A stretch of DNA of 64,000 nt from Yoonia maritima. Its GTDB lineage: Bacteria > Pseudomonadota > Alphaproteobacteria > Rhodobacterales > Rhodobacteraceae. Positions 18,967 to 27,218 of the stretch are shown here, one piece after another. Each line of letters begins with the position of its first letter. The stretch's first letter is position 1. Both the position numbers and the translations under genes were made by a program. The notes below the pieces were generated by a model that saw only the letters and a list, made by a program, of their open reading frames with translations, was not told the origin of the DNA and did no database searches. Location of the stretch: positions 248,001 through 312,000 of the forward strand of contig NZ_PKFN01000008.1 in assembly GCF_002933395.1 (NCBI RefSeq), written 5' to 3'.

Positions 18967-19926
18967 ATGCGCGCTTTTCAAGTAACTTCGCACTCTCAAC
19001 CGCCAGCGATTGTCGATTCCGCAGAACCAATCCCACACGCAGGAGAGGTAGTCTTAAGCATTGCAGCATGCGGTCTGAACTTTGCGGACCTTCTTATGGC
19101 TAAGGGAACATATCAAGACACGCCCAAATTGCCATTCACTCTAGGCATGGAGGTCTGCGGTACAGTTATCGCCCAAGGAAAAGGTGTAATTACCCCTGCC
19201 ATTGGAACGCGAGTGGCCGTATTTGGCGGCCAAGGCGGACTATCAGAGCGTGGTATTTTCCCCGCAAATCTTTGTACGCCGGTGCCTGACGATATGCCCT
19301 CGGATGCAGCCGCAGGCTTTATGGTTGCATACGGTACGTCCCATTTGGTTCTAGCTCGGCGCGCCAAGCTGCAGGCGGGTGAAACCTTACTTGTGCTTGG
19401 TGCGGCTGGTGGGGTTGGGCTCACCGCGGTTGAAATCGGCAAGGCAATGGGTGCGCGCGTTATTGCAGTCGCCCGCGGACAGGAAAAACTAAAAGCGGCG
19501 CAAGAAGCTGGTGCAGATCATTTAATCGATAGTGACGCAGATGATGTCAAAGAAGCCGTCAAAGCACTTGGCGGTGCTGACGTGGTTTATGACCCAGTAG
19601 GAGGTGACCTGTTCAAAGCAGCGCTTGGCGCTTGTAACCGAGAGGCACGCGTGATCGTGATCGGCTTCGCAAGCGGTGAAGTCCCACCGATCCCGGCCAA
19701 TATTCTTCTTGTCAAAAACATCAGTGTGATCGGTTTCTATTGGGGTGGTTATCTCAAATTCAACCCAACCGCGCTTACTGATAGCCTTGCCGAATTGATG
19801 ACATGGTACACCGAAGGCAGGCTTCGGCCGCACATCAGCCATGTCTTACCATTGGATAAAGCTGCTGATGCGTTGGACCTGCTGCGCATCCGCAAGTCCA
19901 TTGGTAAGGTCGTCGTTACGCCATGA
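18967..19926 (+). CDS. NADPH:quinone oxidoreductase family protein (zinc-free MDR)
   Basis: Medium-chain dehydrogenase/reductase of 319 residues without the zinc-binding Cys residues of alcohol dehydrogenases. It has the GroES-like N-terminal half (CGLNFADLLMAKGTYQ) and the Rossmann nucleotide fold LGAAGGVGLTAVEIGKAMGA, followed by VYDPVGGDLF, all typical of quinone reductase/zeta-crystallin relatives. Likely reduces quinones or enones with NADPH. The 3' end overlaps the tail of the convergent LysR gene by 11 bases. Confidence 0.88.
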   Translation: MRAFQVTSHSQPPAIVDSAEPIPHAGEVVLSIAACGLNFADLLMAKGTYQDTPKLPFTLGMEVCGTVIAQGKGVITPAIGTRVAVFGGQGGLSERGIFPANLCTPVPDDMPSDAAAGFMVAYGTSHLVLARRAKLQAGETLLVLGAAGGVGLTAVEIGKAMGARVIAVARGQEKLKAAQEAGADHLIDSDADDVKEAVKALGGADVVYDPVGGDLFKAALGACNREARVIVIGFASGEVPPIPANILLVKNISVIGFYWGGYLKFNPTALTDSLAELMTWYTEGRLRPHISHVLPLDKAADALDLLRIRKSIGKVVVTP

Positions 19927-20788
19927 CAGGTGCCTTTAGCGTGTAAAAACCATCACGGACGAATTTTGCTAAATCTCGAACGACCGGCCCCTGATCAAGA
20001 TTCGCTTGATAGAGATTCACGTTCATTTCGCGCAAACTGGGCAACTGGCCGCCGTGTTCTATTCGTTCCAGATGACGCGGCTCTGTACCCTCCAGCATCG
20101 TATGCACAGCAAGGTCAGCGCTGACCGTTGCCTCGATGGTGCGGCTAAAGTTGCTTTCAACTGCCATCTCCCAAGGGATACCCACCTCATCCAGCCGGCG
20201 TTGCACGAATTGTCGGAAGATACAGCTTTCTTCATAAGCCAACCGCAGAGGGCGTTTTTTCCACGCCTGCCCGTTCGGCGCCCCAACCCAAATCAGCGGA
20301 ATTTTAGTAAGCGTTTCGCCGCCCTCTCCTACTGAATCTTCGGTCGTTAGGATGACATCAATCGCGCCGCGCCGAAAATCTTCGACCAACCCGCGCGTGA
20401 ACGAAGACACCAAATGCACGCGAACACGCGGATATGCCGCCGCGAACCGCTGCAAAACGACAGGAATAACCGGGTAAACGATGTCATGCGGCACCCCGAG
20501 CGTGACCTCGCCTTCGTATTCAGTCGCCGTGAGCTTGCCGTACACTTCGTCGTTCAGTTCAAGCATTCGGCGCGCATAACTAAGCAATAGTTCCCCCTGA
20601 GGGGTCAGGCCAATACTGCGCGCCGACCGATCAAGCAAACCAACCCCTAGCGATTCCTCTAGGCGTTTCAATTGCATAGAAACCGCCGATTGCGTCAAGT
20701 TTAACAACCCAGCAGCCCGCGTCACGCCACCCGTGTCCGCGACAGCAACAAATGAGCGTAAGGCCGTTGTGTCAAGATTTCGCGCCAT
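19916..20788 (-). CDS. LysR-family transcriptional regulator
   Basis: LysR regulator of 290 residues with an N-terminal winged HTH (LRSFVAVADTGGVTRAAGLL, LTQSAVSMQLKRLEESLG) and a periplasmic-binding-like effector domain. The ATG at 20788 has AGGA about 8 bases upstream and gives the usual LysR N-terminus; an upstream ATG at 20821 would add 11 atypical residues. It is divergent from a DUF1127 protein gene (114-base shared promoter region), which is a recurrent alphaproteobacterial pairing and the most likely target. The effector is unknown. Confidence 0.9.
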   Translation of the reverse strand: MARNLDTTALRSFVAVADTGGVTRAAGLLNLTQSAVSMQLKRLEESLGVGLLDRSARSIGLTPQGELLLSYARRMLELNDEVYGKLTATEYEGEVTLGVPHDIVYPVIPVVLQRFAAAYPRVRVHLVSSFTRGLVEDFRRGAIDVILTTEDSVGEGGETLTKIPLIWVGAPNGQAWKKRPLRLAYEESCIFRQFVQRRLDEVGIPWEMAVESNFSRTIEATVSADLAVHTMLEGTEPRHLERIEHGGQLPSLREMNVNLYQANLDQGPVVRDLAKFVRDGFYTLKAPVMA

Positions 20789-20902
20789 ATCAATATTCCT
20801 AATGATTAATAACTCAAACATTCATTTTCATTATGCACATCACCGGGCTATCCATCAAGCATCGAAATATTATTCAGACAAACCATCACAAAAGGACATA
20901 TC

Positions 20903-21118
20903 ATGACAGTTTCTGTTCAAAGCAACATTCAATGCACCCCCTCACAGCGACGCCGCATTACATTGCGTTTACGCGAATATCTGCACATCGCACGCCAGCG
21001 CCATCAGCTTCGCAGGCTTGATGACCACATGTTGCGTGATATCGGCGTCAGTAGGCACGAGGCAATAACCGAAGCAAACAAAGCCCCGTGGGACGTTCCC
21101 AACCATTGGACGCATTAA
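20903..21118 (+). CDS. DUF1127 domain small protein
   Basis: Basic 71-residue protein ending in the DUF1127 (YjiS-like) motif RRLDDHMLRDIGVSRHEA. The ATG follows AAAAGGAC. Small DUF1127 proteins in Alphaproteobacteria have been linked to phosphate and carbon metabolism and RNA-associated regulation (Agrobacterium, Rhodobacter CcaF-type proteins), but this one is unstudied. Being divergent from the LysR gene suggests it is the regulated partner. Confidence 0.88.
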   Translation: MTVSVQSNIQCTPSQRRRITLRLREYLHIARQRHQLRRLDDHMLRDIGVSRHEAITEANKAPWDVPNHWTH

Positions 21119-21160
21119 ATACACAATCGTACGAAAACAGCGTTGTTATCGTTCTAGAAC

Positions 21161-21189
21161 CTTGAAAAATTAGCCATAGCTGCCAATAT
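21161..21189 (+). promoter_or_regulatory. Possible heat-shock (RpoH) promoter of the BI-1 gene
   Basis: CTTGAAA (21161-21167), a 15-base spacer and CCAATAT (21183-21189) resemble an alphaproteobacterial RpoH promoter, 51 bases before the BI-1 ATG. A perfect 10-bp palindrome GTTCTAGAAC lies directly upstream at 21151-21160. The match is by eye only. Confidence 0.35.
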
Positions 21190-21240
21190 CGACAGCAAGG
21201 GTTCCAACGATCGGAACCACGATATTAACTGGAGGTCACA

Positions 21241-22017
21241 ATGGCACAATACGATTGGGCAGACACAGGCGCCGGCGCACGCACAAGTGCGATCGACGAG
21301 GGCCTGCGCGCTCACATGAACAAAGTTTACGCGACCATGTCGATTGGCATGGTTATCACGGCTGCGGCAGCATGGGCTATCGCAGGTCTGGCAACAACGA
21401 CGGATCCATCAGCAGCCGTATCTATGATGCGCAACGGCACAATGTTAACTGACCTTGGCGCACTGATCTACGGATCACCGCTGCGTTATGTCATCATGTT
21501 TGCACCGCTGGCGTTCGTCTTTGGCCTTAGCGCGATGATCAACCGTATGTCTGCAGCAACAGCGCAGCTTGTATTCTATGCATTCGCCGCGGTGATGGGC
21601 CTCTCGCTTAGTTCCATCTTCCTTGTCTACACAGGCACCTCGATCGTTCAGATATTCTTGATCACTGCGATTGCGTTCGCGAGCCTCTCACTGTGGGGTT
21701 ACACCACGAAGAAAGACCTGTCCGGCTGGGGCACATTCTTGATCATGGGCGTCGTTGGTCTGATCGTTGCGTCTATCGTCAACATCTTCTTGCAGTCACC
21801 TGCAATCATGTTCGCGATCTCTGGCATTGGTGTTCTGATCTTTGCGGGTCTGACAGCGTATGACACACAAAAGATCAAAACTGACTACATCGCGCACGCC
21901 GCACATGGCGACAGCGAATGGTTGGCGAAATCTGCAATCATGGGTGCGCTGAACCTGTATCTTGATTTCATCAACATGTTCATCTTCTTGCTGCAGTTGT
22001 TCGGCAACCGCGAGTAA
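21241..22017 (+). CDS. Bax inhibitor-1/YccA family membrane protein
   Basis: Integral membrane protein of 258 residues with about seven hydrophobic segments after a soluble N-terminus (MNKVYATMSIGMVITAAAAW begins TM1). The BI-1 family includes YccA, a modulator of the FtsH protease, and YetJ, a pH-sensitive calcium leak channel; the late Asp pair region (TAYDTQKIKTDYI and NLYLDFINMFIFLLQ) is conserved. It has a GGAGGTC ribosome site and ends at a strong terminator, so it is a single-gene unit. Confidence 0.93.
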   Translation: MAQYDWADTGAGARTSAIDEGLRAHMNKVYATMSIGMVITAAAAWAIAGLATTTDPSAAVSMMRNGTMLTDLGALIYGSPLRYVIMFAPLAFVFGLSAMINRMSAATAQLVFYAFAAVMGLSLSSIFLVYTGTSIVQIFLITAIAFASLSLWGYTTKKDLSGWGTFLIMGVVGLIVASIVNIFLQSPAIMFAISGIGVLIFAGLTAYDTQKIKTDYIAHAAHGDSEWLAKSAIMGALNLYLDFINMFIFLLQLFGNRE

Positions 22018-22040
22018 GCAAGATAGCATAGCAAACACAA

Positions 22041-22068
22041 AGGGCCGGCGGAAACGCTGGCCTTTTTT
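22041..22068 (+). terminator. Intrinsic terminator of the BI-1 gene
   Basis: Stem AGGGCCGGCG / CGCTGGCCTT with a GAAA tetraloop and two G-T pairs is followed by TTTTTT, 24 bases after the BI-1 stop. Confidence 0.88.
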
Positions 22069-22091
22069 CGTTTACTCGCAAAGGTGTACCG

Positions 22092-22565
22092 ATGCCCATC
22101 ATCCGCGCCAATGAAGCACAGCGAGATGAACCCGAAAAGACACACGCGGTTTTGGGCCCATACAGTGCTAGACTATTTAGCGACAGCGGTGGCCTAACGC
22201 AGTTTGGGGCATTTACAGAGACCCTGCCGCCCGGATCAAAGTCGTCACTCCGTCACTGGCATCAAACCGAAGACGAGATGATCTATATGCTATCTGGTAC
22301 GGTTACCGTGCACGAAGGCGATAGCACAGGCACCCTAACCCCTGGCGACGCTGCAACCTTTAAAGCTGGCGAACAAAATGGCCATTACCTAGAAAACAAT
22401 GGCACTGCAGACGCCACCTATCTGGTCATAGGCACCCGCGCGGAAAGTGACGTCATCACCTACCCTGACCATGACAGGGTACTACGGTTTGATCGGAAGA
22501 CAGGAGAGCGACGTTATGAAACTTTGGATGGAAGCGCCGCAAAGTCTCCTGACCTAAGAACATAG
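22092..22565 (+). CDS. Cupin domain protein
   Basis: Single-domain cupin of 157 residues. The metal-binding motif 1 is seen as LRHWHQTEDEMIYMLSG and motif 2 as PGDAATFKAGEQNGHYLEN, giving His, His, Glu and His ligands. The C-terminal tail (YPDHDRVLRFDRKTGERRY) resembles proteins annotated as auxin-binding-like or mannose-6-phosphate isomerase-like cupins. Substrate unknown. It starts 24 bases after the BI-1 terminator, so it needs its own promoter or read-through. Confidence 0.82.
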   Translation: MPIIRANEAQRDEPEKTHAVLGPYSARLFSDSGGLTQFGAFTETLPPGSKSSLRHWHQTEDEMIYMLSGTVTVHEGDSTGTLTPGDAATFKAGEQNGHYLENNGTADATYLVIGTRAESDVITYPDHDRVLRFDRKTGERRYETLDGSAAKSPDLRT

Positions 22566-22601
22566 TACCAGATCGACTTCACATAGGGTTACGGCGACCG
22601 C

Positions 22602-23879
22602 CTATGTCGCATGTTTTGCGCTTTCATATAGCTCACAAAACCTTTGACCTAACGGAATACCTGATGGAATTTGCAAAGTGTCACCACCCCACGACACGTT
22701 CCCTTCAACGATGATTGGGCCGTGCTGGGTCCACGCGATATCCCAACCAACAGATACTATGTCTGTCAGCAAATTATGAGCATTCAGCGCGCAGTTGACT
22801 ATCTCATCAAAGAACGGAAGCTGAATACCCGTTATCGGCGCGTTGGTATCAGGATGCGTGTTCCAACTTTCATTCACAACGCCCTTCTTGACTGCCGAAG
22901 TTAGGCGCCCTTGATCATCAATACCTGCAGCCAATCCGCCTGCACCAAAGTTATCCACTGACATCTCGCCCACAGGCATTCTCAATACTGACCGGAAATG
23001 TTCAGCGCGACCACGAGGCAGCTTGAAGGTGACGACTCGAAATGTGCAGAGAGCACCGGAACTAAACCGGGTCATTGTTTCATGATTGGTTAGACTTAGC
23101 TGAACGACAATGGACTTCTGAGCCGATGCCGTTTCGAGAACATTCAGTAACTGGCGTTCCACAACGCGATGCTGCCCATCTGACCACGTTGAAGACACTG
23201 GATCATACGTCCAAGCCTGTGCATCACTTCCTCCAAACATACCATCAGTCTTGGAAAAAAGGTCCCTTTTGGGAAGACTAGTCCCTTCACGCAATGTAAC
23301 TTTGTGGTTCGAAATAACAGCAACATTACGTGTACTTTCAATTCCGTTTTCTTGGCACAGCGTATCAAAGGAAGCCTTACACTCTATTTGAGAAGTGTCA
23401 GTATGCCTATTTAGCCAATCTAATAGCGTCGCGATCTCGTGCCTTTGTAGGTATTCGTGTAAAATTGCTTTCCTCTCCGGCAGCCACAATTTGTAATGTA
23501 AAAAGGTGTCTGTCGTGATGTTGTGCCGAACCTTAAGCGCCCAAAGGCTGATAAAGAACCGGAACTGCGAGAGCGGAATTGCGCAGGCTTTGCAGTCAAT
23601 CTTCAATGCAGCAAAGCAAGCGAGGGTACCCGCAGCAATCGGCCAATATAGCGAATAGAAAACGACCAGCAGTATCCCTTGCCGTTTACTGTGGTTCGTT
23701 AATGCCTGTCGATGAACGGACGCAATGACATCATCGCTAAAAGCATATGAAAAATAGGGAAGCAAAACAGCGCACTTACTGCTATAAATACGGCGCTGAA
23801 ATTTTGCTTTCATGCGGGCGGGCTTATTATTCAAGCGCCTCAGTAGATTTACTATGCCATCTTCGTTCAACGCTAACAA
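22602..23879 (-). CDS. Sugar-transfer-associated ATP-grasp-like protein (orphan)
   Basis: Protein of up to 425 residues whose C-terminal half resembles the ATP-grasp family linked with polysaccharide synthesis: FKLPRGRAEHFRSVLRMPVG, the Gly-rich NFGAGGLAAGID segment, VSVGWDIAWTQHGPIIVEGN and VSWGGDTLQ, where Asp, Glu and Asn would bind Mg-ATP. The N-terminal 200 residues are poorly conserved and basic. The start is unsure: TTG 23879 has AAGGA 11 bases upstream, while ATG 23813 has no ribosome site. The gene is more AT-rich than most neighbours, stands alone and is far from the window's sugar genes, so recent acquisition is plausible. Substrate unknown. Confidence 0.68.
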   Translation of the reverse strand: MLALNEDGIVNLLRRLNNKPARMKAKFQRRIYSSKCAVLLPYFSYAFSDDVIASVHRQALTNHSKRQGILLVVFYSLYWPIAAGTLACFAALKIDCKACAIPLSQFRFFISLWALKVRHNITTDTFLHYKLWLPERKAILHEYLQRHEIATLLDWLNRHTDTSQIECKASFDTLCQENGIESTRNVAVISNHKVTLREGTSLPKRDLFSKTDGMFGGSDAQAWTYDPVSSTWSDGQHRVVERQLLNVLETASAQKSIVVQLSLTNHETMTRFSSGALCTFRVVTFKLPRGRAEHFRSVLRMPVGEMSVDNFGAGGLAAGIDDQGRLTSAVKKGVVNESWNTHPDTNAPITGIQLPFFDEIVNCALNAHNLLTDIVSVGWDIAWTQHGPIIVEGNVSWGGDTLQIPSGIPLGQRFCELYESAKHAT

Positions 23880-24041
23880 CTTTCTGTTATATCCTTGATC
23901 TAAAGAATGAAATTCTGACTAGCCTGACCCAATAGTGTCAAGCATCGTACTTCATAGAGATCATGGAACGCCTTATTGCGACCCGGGCCGCACAACAAAA
24001 GATAAAACGCCAAATCATCGCGATCCACTCATATAGATACG

Positions 24042-24069
24042 AAAAAAGCCACGCGATTGCGTGGCCTTT
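24042..24069 (-). terminator. Intrinsic terminator of rpmG
   Basis: On the minus strand GCCACGC-AATC-GCGTGGC is followed by TTTTTT, beginning 30 bases after the rpmG stop; on the plus strand the right arm is followed by CTTTTC, so it may work in both directions. Confidence 0.88.
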
Positions 24070-24094
24070 TCATTCGATCCAAAGTGACGATCAA

Positions 24095-24262
24095 TTACTT
24101 GATCTTGCCTTCTTTGTATTCGACGTGCTTACGCACAACTGGGTCGTACTTTTTGATGACCATTTTTTCGGTCATTGTACGTGCGTTCTTTTTCGTGACG
24201 TAGAAGTGCCCGGTCCCCGCAGTGGAGTTCAGGCGGATCTTGATGGTGGTAGGCTTCGCCAT
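24095..24262 (-). CDS. rpmG: 50S ribosomal protein L33
   Basis: A 55-residue L33 read directly from the minus strand: it begins [20 protein letters not shown], continues with the [10 protein letters not shown] block and ends [10 protein letters not shown]. It lacks the CxxC zinc pairs of the other L33 type, so it is the zinc-independent form common in Proteobacteria. An AGGAGAG ribosome site lies about 8 bases before the ATG, and an intrinsic terminator follows, making it a single-gene unit. Confidence 0.95.
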   Translation of the reverse strand: MAKPTTIKIRLNSTAGTGHFYVTKKNARTMTEKMVIKKYDPVVRKHVEYKEGKIK

Positions 24263-24384
24263 GTCTCATCTCTCCTGGTTGCGGGCCGTCATCGGCGCTA
24301 CGCATAAATATCATTGAGGCTGCCTTTTACGCCAGCCGCGCCCCGAGTCAACCGTAAAGACGCGCATTATATTGCTTCCCGGGT

Positions 24385-24405
24385 CAAATGATGCAGAATC
24401 ATTTG
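24385..24405. repeat. Inverted repeat upstream of an orphan gene
   Basis: CAAATGAT-GCAGA-ATCATTTG is a perfect 8-bp inverted repeat 30 bases before the ATG at 24436, placed where an operator or leader hairpin would be. Confidence 0.45.
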
Positions 24406-24435
24406 GCGTTCTGACCAACAGGGAAGCCAGATAGC

Positions 24436-24837
24436 ATGCGAAAGCAATATCATTTGCGCATAATCGGATCAGATACGTATATCTGGGATGTACACAAACT
24501 GGTCGAAGCGTCGGTCGTTCTTCCAATCCAAGACTTCCCCCTTACCGATATTGCCGAGGTTAACGAAAACTGGTGGTATCAAGAATCCGGCTCGGTGCCG
24601 ACACCGAAATCAATCGCGCAACATATAAGATTGGTTCAGCAGGCAGACCTGGCCTATCCAATCATCCTATGCGCCAAGGGTTGGCTCATGGACGGAATGC
24701 ATCGTGTCGTCAAAGCACTAAGCGAAAACCACGAAACCATTCGAGCCGTGCAATTCCAAGAAACACCACCCTACGACTTTCGTAATGTATTGCTGGATGA
24801 TCTACCCTATCCTGACGCTCCCCCTAAACTCAGCTGA
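24436..24837 (+). CDS. ParB-like fold small protein (orphan)
   Basis: Hypothetical 133-residue protein. The segment CAKGWLMDGMHRVVKAL resembles the ParB/sulfiredoxin nucleotide-binding motif (the G-x-HR box), as found in stand-alone ParB-like nuclease or CTPase-fold proteins; the preceding VVLPIQDFPLTDI resembles the start of that fold. There is no helix-turn-helix, so it is not a partition protein. No obvious ribosome site is seen before the ATG. It is flanked by rpmG and the methyltransferase, with a hairpin upstream. Function unknown. Confidence 0.65.
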   Translation: MRKQYHLRIIGSDTYIWDVHKLVEASVVLPIQDFPLTDIAEVNENWWYQESGSVPTPKSIAQHIRLVQQADLAYPIILCAKGWLMDGMHRVVKALSENHETIRAVQFQETPPYDFRNVLLDDLPYPDAPPKLS

Positions 24838-24955
24838 ACGTAAAAAACGCGACCGTGGACTCGGATGCGCATCACATCGATCCGCATGATATTTTTATTG
24901 CAGCACCTGATATTAAATGAAATTGGCAGTTAAACATCTTAGCAAAGGTCAGGTT

Positions 24956-26071
24956 ATGGCATTTTCGATTGGCATCGGCCCCAACATCCGCAAGTCAGCC
25001 TATTTTGACGCGACAGTACGCGACGGCGTAAAAAGCTTTTCCGTCTATAACCACATGTATATTCCCGCCCATTTCGGCGACCCTGAAGCCGAATATGATC
25101 GCCTCATCTCGGGAGTCACGATGTGGGACGTTGCAGCACAGCGTCAGGTACAGCTGTCTGGCCCAGATGCGGGCAAGCTCGCCCAATACCTGACGCCGCG
25201 CAACCTGTCGGGCACCAAAATCGGTCAGGGCCGCTATGTCCCTCTGTGCGACCATCAGGGGTGGGTTATCAATGACCCTGTCCTCTTGAAGCTATCCCAA
25301 GACCGGTACTGGCTGTCAGTTGCTGATAGTGACATCCACCTATGGGCCGCAGCACTTGCTGCCGAAAAAGAGTGGGATGTAGAGGTATCAGAACCGGACG
25401 TGTCGCCGCTTGCGATCCAAGGACCAAAGGCGGTCGATGTTGTGGCGGCGCTGTTTGGCGAACAAATCCGTGATTATCGTTACTTTGGCTTCGAAGAAAC
25501 AACCCTAGACGGCATACCGCTGGTTTTGGCCCGTTCAGGCTGGTCAAAACAAGGCGGCTATGAATTGTATCTCATGGATCTCAGCCGTGGCACCGAACTG
25601 TGGGACAAAGTCAAAGCAGCCGGCGCACCGTATGACATCGGTCCCGGTGCGCCCAATGACGTAGAGCGATTGGAAAGCGGATTAATCTCATACGGTGCTG
25701 ACATGCGCTGGCAAGACTACCGCGCCACACCATTTGAAATGGGTTTTGGCGGGCTGGTTGATTTGGCTTCGGATATCGAATTCGTTGGCAAAGCTGCACT
25801 TAAGGCGCTTGCCCAGCAACCCACTCCACGTCAACGTATCGGACTTGTGATCAACGGGAACGCCGCGCTACCGGGGCACCCCGTACATTTAACCTGCAAC
25901 GGCAAAAATGTGGGATTTGTCAGTGAACTGGCGTTTTCGAAACGGCTTGGCAAAACAATAGCCGTCGGCATGATCGCATCCAACTTTGCTAATACAGCGC
26001 ATGCGCTAGCAGTACACATCGGTGACACATCATATCCGGCTGATCGCCACATGATTCCGTTTATCAAGTAA
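24956..26071 (+). CDS. DmdA-like aminomethyltransferase (GcvT family)
   Basis: Tetrahydrofolate-dependent methyltransferase of 371 residues related to glycine-cleavage T protein and especially to dimethylsulfoniopropionate demethylase DmdA. DmdA-like segments are FSVYNHMYIPAHFGD, MWDVAAQRQVQLSGPDAGKL, WVINDPVLLKLSQDRYWLS and SPLAIQGPK. However, the C-terminal part reads RATPFEMGFGGLVD where DmdA, as I recall it, has an ENTP/CGLGKF-type stretch, so it may be a paralogue acting on another methylated compound. The ATG at 24956 with AAAGG upstream is preferred over an ATG 13 codons earlier that has no ribosome site. It is convergent with rnpB. Confidence 0.75.
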   Translation: MAFSIGIGPNIRKSAYFDATVRDGVKSFSVYNHMYIPAHFGDPEAEYDRLISGVTMWDVAAQRQVQLSGPDAGKLAQYLTPRNLSGTKIGQGRYVPLCDHQGWVINDPVLLKLSQDRYWLSVADSDIHLWAAALAAEKEWDVEVSEPDVSPLAIQGPKAVDVVAALFGEQIRDYRYFGFEETTLDGIPLVLARSGWSKQGGYELYLMDLSRGTELWDKVKAAGAPYDIGPGAPNDVERLESGLISYGADMRWQDYRATPFEMGFGGLVDLASDIEFVGKAALKALAQQPTPRQRIGLVINGNAALPGHPVHLTCNGKNVGFVSELAFSKRLGKTIAVGMIASNFANTAHALAVHIGDTSYPADRHMIPFIK

Positions 26072-26118
26072 CGCTTTACGTTGACGGGAAACGGGTCACC
26101 CTTTGTGGATAAGGTAAT

Positions 26119-26493
26119 TTGCGCGGACGGCCTATAAGCCGGATCTTGTCCTTTGGGTTGCCCCAAATGGATGACCATTCATCTACACCGCCTGTTACCA
26201 GACGATCTCTAGCTGCCAACCCGGACTACTCGGGCTCAAGCATCCCTACCTTGCGGCGCGTAGTCCCTATTTGGCATTGCTCCCGGTGGGGCTTGCCGTG
26301 CCGCTTACGTTGCCGCTCGCGCGGTGGGCTCTTACCCCACCGTTTCACCATCACTTTGCATGCAAAGCTGTCTGTTCTCTGTGGCGCTATCCCTAGGGTT
26401 ACCCCCGCCGGGCGTTACCCGGCACCGTGCTTTTTGGAGTCCGGACTTTCCTCGGACGTTACCGCCCGCGGTCATCCAGCCATCCGCGCAAGA
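26119..26493 (-). ncRNA. rnpB: RNase P RNA, bacterial class A
   Basis: Catalytic RNA of RNase P, which trims the 5' ends of pre-tRNAs. On the minus strand the molecule has the universal 5' conserved element GAGGAAAGTCCGG (26441-26453) and the 3' element CCGGCTTATAGGC (26129-26141). The two ends pair as P1 (TTGCGCGGATGG with CCGTCCGCGCAA, one G-U), which fixes the limits to within a few bases. Length, about 375, is normal for alphaproteobacterial type A RNA. The 5' end lies only 5 bases from the amidase stop codon, so its promoter must be inside that gene. Reading frames here are spurious. Confidence 0.97.
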
Positions 26494-26498
26494 CGCAG

Positions 26499-27218
26499 TT
26501 AGGTGCTCGTGGGGTTCACGTCAACGGGGAAACGGCGCGCAAGATCGCTGATCATACCAGCGTCAACCTCATCAAGAGGTCCCGTCGCCCACGGGCGAAA
26601 ACGCATCCGAAAGACAGACAATAACAAATCCACATCATCCGTGGCCGTATAGCCAAAGGCCCGCATACGCGGTGCAAAAAATGCGGTGTCCTGCGGTGCA
26701 ACATCTTCCGGCCATACCGCATGGCTCATCAGCGCAAGTCTGCGCCAATCGAATCGCCCACCCGGATCTATTTTGCGCCCCGGCGCCATGTCCGAATGCC
26801 CGATCACGCGCTCAGGGCGGATGTCCCAGCGCACTTTGATACCTTGCAGTAGATCGACCAGCGCGTCCATTTGCGGGGCCGCAAAGGGGCTAAGGCCGTC
26901 GTTCGCGATCTCTATCCCGATAGAGTGGCTATTGACGTCTGCGACCGCGCCCCAGCGCCCTGCACCGGCGTGCCACGCGCGAAGCGCCTCTGGCACAAGC
27001 GACATCACTTCACCGTCTTCTGCAATCAGGTAATGCGCGGACACTTCGTTGGCAGGACTACACAACGTATCGCGTGCAGCAGCTGCCGATTTCATCGCAG
27101 TATAATGCAGCACAACCATATCAGGCTGTGCAACACCACGCCGAGGCCCACAGTTGGGCGAATTATATGTGGTCAGTTTCAGTTGCCGAAGGCCATCTTG
27201 AACGGTGCAGGGTCCCAT
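26499..27218 (-). CDS. N-acetylmuramoyl-L-alanine amidase (AmiD/AmpD type)
   Basis: Peptidoglycan amidase of the amidase_2 zinc family, about 239 residues. Zinc and catalytic residues are seen in VVLHYTAMKSA (first His), SHSIGIEIANDG (Glu) and VIGHSDMAPGRKIDPGGRF (second His and Asp). There is no signal peptide at the chosen start, so it is probably cytoplasmic, acting in muropeptide recycling, unless the start is wrong. The ATG at 27218 lies inside the 3' end of the preceding lipoprotein gene (40-base overlap) and lacks a clear ribosome site; a CTG further in is possible. It ends next to the rnpB 5' end. Confidence 0.87.
   Translation of the reverse strand: MGPCTVQDGLRQLKLTTYNSPNCGPRRGVAQPDMVVLHYTAMKSAAAARDTLCSPANEVSAHYLIAEDGEVMSLVPEALRAWHAGAGRWGAVADVNSHSIGIEIANDGLSPFAAPQMDALVDLLQGIKVRWDIRPERVIGHSDMAPGRKIDPGGRFDWRRLALMSHAVWPEDVAPQDTAFFAPRMRAFGYTATDDVDLLLSVFRMRFRPWATGPLDEVDAGMISDLARRFPVDVNPTST

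Noticed and set aside
23963..24307. Plus-strand open frame antisense to rpmG
   Set aside because: The minus-strand 55-residue product is unmistakable L33 with its own ribosome site and terminator.
24956..26071. Naming the methyltransferase dmdA outright
   Set aside because: The C-terminal half departs from the DmdA signature as I recall it; only a phylogeny can decide.
26119..26624. Plus-strand open frames over rnpB
   Set aside because: The region is RNase P RNA on the minus strand with both conserved ends and P1 pairing; such frames are a known annotation artefact.
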